Origin: Candidatus Eiseniibacteriota bacterium | GTDB lineage: Bacteria > Joyebacterota > Joyebacteria > Joyebacterales > Joyebacteraceae | Direction: 5' to 3' | Length of the DNA stretch: 8,183 bases | NCBI GenBank assembly: GCA_030638405.1 | Contig: DAOWER010000041.1 | Location: 1-8,183, forward strand | Part shown: piece by piece, positions 5,315 to 8,183 of the stretch | Layout: each line of letters begins with the position of its first letter | Numbering within the stretch: position 1 is the stretch's first letter | The notes under the pieces: generated by a model | Databases searched by the model: none | Told to the model about the DNA's origin: nothing | The model's input: the letters and a program-made list of their open reading frames with translations, nothing else | Made by a program: the position numbers and the translations under genes

Positions 5315-6184
5315 ATGAGCCTACATCCGAACCAGACCATCAAGCTGCTTCACGGCCACGCTTCCATCCGCACATTCAGCGACAGGAAGATCGAGCCCGC
5401 GGTTCTTGCCACCATCTTCGAGGCCGGGACGCACGCGCCCACAGGCGGCATGCAGCCGTACTCCGTCATCAAGATCGAGGATGCCGAGACCAAGCAGAAG
5501 ATCTTCGAGTTCGACGGCGTCGAGCAGAAGCAGATCCTGAATGCGCCCGTCGACCTCATCTTCTGCGTCGACATGCGGCGCAACAAGCGCTGGGCCGGGA
5601 TCGAGGTCGCGCCCTTCACGGCGACGTCGAGCTTCGAGGAGTGGTGGATAGCGTTCCAGGACACGTGCATCTTCATGCACACGGTCTGCATCGCCGCCGA
5701 GGCCATGGGTCTAGGGACCGTGTACATAGGCACCGTGTACTGGTACTTCGATAAGCTGCGCGAACTCCTGGAAATCCCGGAAGGCGTCTTCCCGGTGGTT
5801 TTGCTCTGCATGGGGTACCCTGCGGGCGAGAAGCCGAACCCGCGCAAGAAGCTCCCGCCCCGGGTCGTGGTCCACGACGAGAAATACAGCGACCTACCCG
5901 ACTGGGAACTCATCGAAGCACTGGACGCCAAGCACGGCGACCAGCTCAAGATATCCGACGAGCGCCTGGAGGCCGCGCGGAAGGTCGCAACGGCGGTTCA
6001 CGGTAAGGAGTTCGCCGAGAAGGTACTGGCGAAGATCCGGGAGAACGGCTACATCAGCATGGTGCAGTACCTGTATAGCCTGGCCTACGTCGCGGACGAC
6101 GGTGTCAGGAACAACGAGCGCTATCTTACGATGCTGAAGGACGCGGGGTTCGACTGGTTCGAACCATACGAACTCAACGAATAG
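5315..6184 (+). CDS. NfsA-like FMN-dependent nitroreductase family protein
   Basis: This 289-residue cytoplasmic flavoenzyme probably reduces nitro compounds, quinones or similar acceptors with NAD(P)H, as a homodimer with FMN. The N-terminal FMN motif HASIRTFSD (15-23) with Arg19 and Ser17, then APTGGMQPYSV (41-51), GLGTVYIGT (132-140), and the stretch LLCMGYPAGEKPNPRKKLP (163-181) with its basic cluster, followed by VVVHDEKY (184-191), track the E. coli NfsA layout closely. NfsA has about 240 residues; this protein is about 50 longer, mainly through an extra helical region at about 205-265 before a terminal YLTMLKDAGF that resembles the NfsA end. The start is ATG at 5315, with GAGG at 5307-5310, 37 nt after the peptidase stop. 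Placement between two secreted peptidases suggests co-transcription but gives no clear functional link. Confidence 0.87.
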   Translation: MSLHPNQTIKLLHGHASIRTFSDRKIEPAVLATIFEAGTHAPTGGMQPYSVIKIEDAETKQKIFEFDGVEQKQILNAPVDLIFCVDMRRNKRWAGIEVAPFTATSSFEEWWIAFQDTCIFMHTVCIAAEAMGLGTVYIGTVYWYFDKLRELLEIPEGVFPVVLLCMGYPAGEKPNPRKKLPPRVVVHDEKYSDLPDWELIEALDAKHGDQLKISDERLEAARKVATAVHGKEFAEKVLAKIRENGYISMVQYLYSLAYVADDGVRNNERYLTMLKDAGFDWFEPYELNE

Positions 6185-6194
6185 AGAAACCACC

Positions 6195-6214
6195 GGCGGG
6201 CCAGCGAGCCCGCC
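6195..6214 (+). other. 7-bp stem-loop between nitroreductase and tricorn-like gene
   Basis: GGCGGGC (6195-6201) pairs perfectly with GCCCGCC (6208-6214) around the loop CAGCGA, 10 nt after the nitroreductase stop. There is no T-run, so it is at best a weak terminator; a transcript-end or stabilising hairpin inside the operon is equally possible. Confidence 0.45.
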
Positions 6215-6228
6215 ACAGACTGAGGCAA

Positions 6229-6238
6229 GGGGGGGGAA
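6229..6238 (+). promoter_or_regulatory. Eight-G Shine-Dalgarno of the tricorn-like gene
   Basis: A run of eight G (6229-6236) followed by AA sits 4 nt before ATG 6241 and is the only purine-rich ribosome binding sequence for this gene. Its position fixes the start. Homopolymers of this length are prone to slippage, which would change Shine-Dalgarno spacing but not the reading frame. Confidence 0.55.
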
Positions 6239-6240
6239 GC

Positions 6241-8183
6241 ATGTTGGAGAGGCGACCGAGCGTTCCGATAGCAATCGGGATCGCGCTCATTCTGTTCGCA
6301 ACGGCAGCGACGGCAGCGACGCCGCACGCCGGGATGCTGCGCTACCCGGACATCAGCGAGACACACATCGTGTTCCGCTACGCCAACGACATCTGGACGG
6401 TGCCGCGAGAAGGTGGAGTGGCGGCGCCGCTCGCCAGTCCCGCGGGCAACGAGGCGTTCCCCAAGTTCAGCCCCGACGGCGAGACCATCGCCTTCATGGC
6501 GAACTACGACGGGAACTACGACATCTACACCATTCCGACGGAGGGCGGAACGCCCCACCGCGTGACGCACCACCCGAGCTCCGAGCGTCCGGTCGGGTGG
6601 ACGCCCGACGGCGACATCATCTTCTGGGCGTTCGGTATGAGCGACCATGCGCAGACGGTCCAGCTGCACACCGTCCCACCCAAGGGTGGGCTTCCCGAGC
6701 GGCTGCCCGTGCCCTACGGCTGGAACGCAGCCATCAGCGACGACGGCAAGTGGCTGGCCTACAACCCCTTCGCCACCGACTACTCCACGTGGAAGCGCTA
6801 CCAGGGCGGGCGCGCGCCCGACATATGGCTCTTCAACCTGCGCGACCACTCGTCGAGGAAGATCACTGATTGGGAAGGCGCCGATACGTTCCCGATGTGG
6901 CACGGCGACGAGCTCTACTACGTGTCCGACGCGGGTCCCGCGCACCGGCTGAACGTCTGGGTCTACGACATGAAGACCGAGCGCAGCCGACAGATTACGA
7001 AGCACAGCGACTACGACGTCAAGTGGGCGTCCATCGGCCCCGACGCTATCGTCTACCAGTACGGCCCTGAACTCCGCCTGCTCGACCTCGAGAGCGAGCG
7101 CGGAAGCTCGGTGGACGTGCGGGTCCCCGGCGACCATACACGGATCCGCCCGCAGCTCTTCAACTCAGCCGAGGAGATCAAGGACGGCAGCGCCTCGTCA
7201 ACGGGCGTGCGAGCCGTGATTCAGGCGCGTGGTGACATCTGGACCATCCCCGCTGAGAACGGGATGCCCAGGACCATCACCCGCACCGACGACGCCATCG
7301 AGCGGAACCCCACGTGGAGTCCGGACGGCAAGTGGATAGCCTACACGTCCGACGAGTCGGGCGAGTATGAGATCTACATCGCGCAGTCCGACGGTCGCGG
7401 TGAGACGAAGAAGCTCACCAATCGTAACGGCAGCTACATCGAAGGGCTCACCTGGTCGCCCGACTCGGAGAAGATCGCGTTCTTCGACAGTAGCGGCACG
7501 CTCTACATACTCGACGTCGAGTCGAAGGACACAACGAAGATCTATAAGCGCGCCACCGGCGGCCGTGGCGTCGACGTCAGCTGGTCGCACGACTCTCACT
7601 GGCTCACGTTCGCGGATGCACTGAGCATGCGCGAGGGCAACTCCGTTGTCTTCCTCTACAACCTCGACGCAGACGAACTCACGCAGGTGACGAGCAGCAT
7701 GTTCTCCGATACGTGGCCGACCTTCGACCGCTCCGGCGACTTCCTCTACTACGCCAGTATGAAGGACTTCACCTCGTTCACCTCCGACGACAACTTCGGC
7801 TCGTGGGTCTACGATCAGACCGACCGCCTGCTCGCCGTGCCGCTGCGTGCGGACGTAGAGTGGCCGCTCGTGCCCGAAAGCGACGAGGAGGAGTGGGAGG
7901 ACGAAGACGCAGAGGACGAAGACGCTGAGGACGAGGACGGCGACGACGAGGATGCCGAGGATGAGGACGGCGACGACGAGGATGCCGACGACGAGGACGG
8001 CGACGAAGACGCCGAGGATGAAGACGGCGACGACGCCGCAGAGGACGAAGATGAAGAGCCGCTCGTAATCGACATCGAGGGCTTCGAACAGAGGGCAGTG
8101 CTCCTGCCCATCGAGCGCGGCGGCTTCTACAGCCTGTCCGTGAACCACGAGGGCAAGCTCCTGTACCTGCGACGTTCGGGCGA
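6241..8183 (+). CDS. Secreted tricorn-protease homologue, N-terminal part (cut by window end)
   Basis: The frame is open from ATG 6241 to the window edge, giving 647 residues. Residues 1 to about 25 are a signal peptide (hydrophobic IAIGIALILFATAATA), so the protein is probably exported, unlike the cytoplasmic archaeal tricorn. Two beta-propellers follow. The first, about 32-310, has blade motifs FSPDGETIAF (76-85), GWTPDGDIIF (119-128) and ISDDGKWLAY (165-174), the family-typical WKRYQGGRAPDIW (184-196), and ITDW then YYVSD. The second, from about 320, has WSPDGKWIAY (359-368), WSPDSEKIAF (405-414), WSHDSHWLTF (448-457) and FDRSGDFLYY (495-504). After VPESDEEEW comes an acidic tract at 548-606, then IDIEGFEQRAVLLPIERG, where the propeller resumes. 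Family members run past 1,000 residues, with PDZ and S41 catalytic domains toward the C-terminus; these lie outside the window, so activity cannot be judged. The product may trim peptides released by other exported peptidases such as the S41 enzyme upstream. Confidence 0.88.
   Translation, partial: MLERRPSVPIAIGIALILFATAATAATPHAGMLRYPDISETHIVFRYANDIWTVPREGGVAAPLASPAGNEAFPKFSPDGETIAFMANYDGNYDIYTIPTEGGTPHRVTHHPSSERPVGWTPDGDIIFWAFGMSDHAQTVQLHTVPPKGGLPERLPVPYGWNAAISDDGKWLAYNPFATDYSTWKRYQGGRAPDIWLFNLRDHSSRKITDWEGADTFPMWHGDELYYVSDAGPAHRLNVWVYDMKTERSRQITKHSDYDVKWASIGPDAIVYQYGPELRLLDLESERGSSVDVRVPGDHTRIRPQLFNSAEEIKDGSASSTGVRAVIQARGDIWTIPAENGMPRTITRTDDAIERNPTWSPDGKWIAYTSDESGEYEIYIAQSDGRGETKKLTNRNGSYIEGLTWSPDSEKIAFFDSSGTLYILDVESKDTTKIYKRATGGRGVDVSWSHDSHWLTFADALSMREGNSVVFLYNLDADELTQVTSSMFSDTWPTFDRSGDFLYYASMKDFTSFTSDDNFGSWVYDQTDRLLAVPLRADVEWPLVPESDEEEWEDEDAEDEDAEDEDGDDEDAEDEDGDDEDADDEDGDEDAEDEDGDDAAEDEDEEPLVIDIEGFEQRAVLLPIERGGFYSLSVNHEGKLLYLRRSG
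7897..8040 (+). repeat. In-frame 15/30-nt acidic coding repeat
   Basis: Two 15-nt units (7897-7911 and 7912-7926) encode EDEDA and differ in one base. They are followed by two 30-nt units (7927-7956 and 7957-7986) that differ in one base and encode EDEDGDDEDA. Two shortened, more diverged 27-nt units (7987-8013 and 8014-8040) follow, encoding DDEDGDEDA and EDEDGDDAA. Alanine and glycine recur every five residues in an otherwise all-acidic chain. All units are multiples of three, so copy-number change would alter the loop length without breaking the frame. Confidence 0.85.

Noticed and set aside
6121..7137. Long minus-strand frame opposite the tricorn-like gene start
   Set aside because: The + strand shows a signal peptide and propeller blade motifs across the same bases; the antisense translation has no recognisable domain.
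7927..7986. Two adjacent near-identical 30-nt units looking like CRISPR repeats
   Set aside because: There are no spacers, the units are in frame with the propeller protein and encode its acidic loop.
7198..8148. Minus-strand frame including a valine/leucine/serine-rich repeat
   Set aside because: It is the reverse complement of the acidic GAG/GAC repeat, which necessarily reads as hydrophobic or serine-rich in other frames. It is not an independent membrane protein.

Overview
The window comes from a GC-rich bacterial chromosome with strong G/C preference at third codon positions. All recognisable genes lie on the + strand and are closely spaced. I see no mobile element, CRISPR array, rRNA or tRNA. 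The secreted proteases (an IRBP/S41 type and a tricorn type with bacterial N-terminal signal sequence), the NfsA-like nitroreductase and the overall gene style would fit an uncultured GC-rich lineage of the FCB/Gemmatimonadota/Eisenbacteria/Krumholzibacteriota kind. That placement is inference only; there is no marker gene here.

Block 1 (about 45-3530) holds four genes: two adjacent, gap-free paralogues of a two-domain GNAT acetyltransferase (45-1016 and 1064-2074), a small multi-spanning membrane protein (2181-2576), and a class I SAM-dependent methyltransferase (2587-3474) starting 10 nt after it. A terminator-like hairpin at 3499-3524 follows. The acetyltransferases and the methyltransferase suggest small-molecule modification or detoxification, but no substrate can be read from the sequence.

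Block 2 (about 3531-3897) is the least ordinary part. It is a GC-rich leader with several predicted hairpins, followed by a 31-codon ORF (3716-3811) with its own Shine-Dalgarno. Its peptide copies the signal-peptide segment of the next gene at the amino-acid level although most of the shared residues use different codons. A 13-bp hairpin (3841-3876) then lies just before the ribosome binding site of the S41 protease gene.

Block 3 (3898-8183) holds a secreted S41/IRBP-like serine peptidase (3898-5277), an NfsA-like FMN nitroreductase with an enlarged C-terminal region (5315-6184), and the first 647 codons of a secreted tricorn-protease homologue (6241 to the window edge). Its second beta-propeller carries a 59-residue almost purely acidic tract built from in-frame 15/30-nt DNA repeats. 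The two peptidases share the S41 fold family and are both predicted to be exported, so this block may be a protein/peptide-degradation cluster outside the cytoplasm. The window looks mostly like housekeeping or accessory metabolism rather than a defence system; the structured leader with its signal-peptide mini-ORF is the best candidate for something undescribed.
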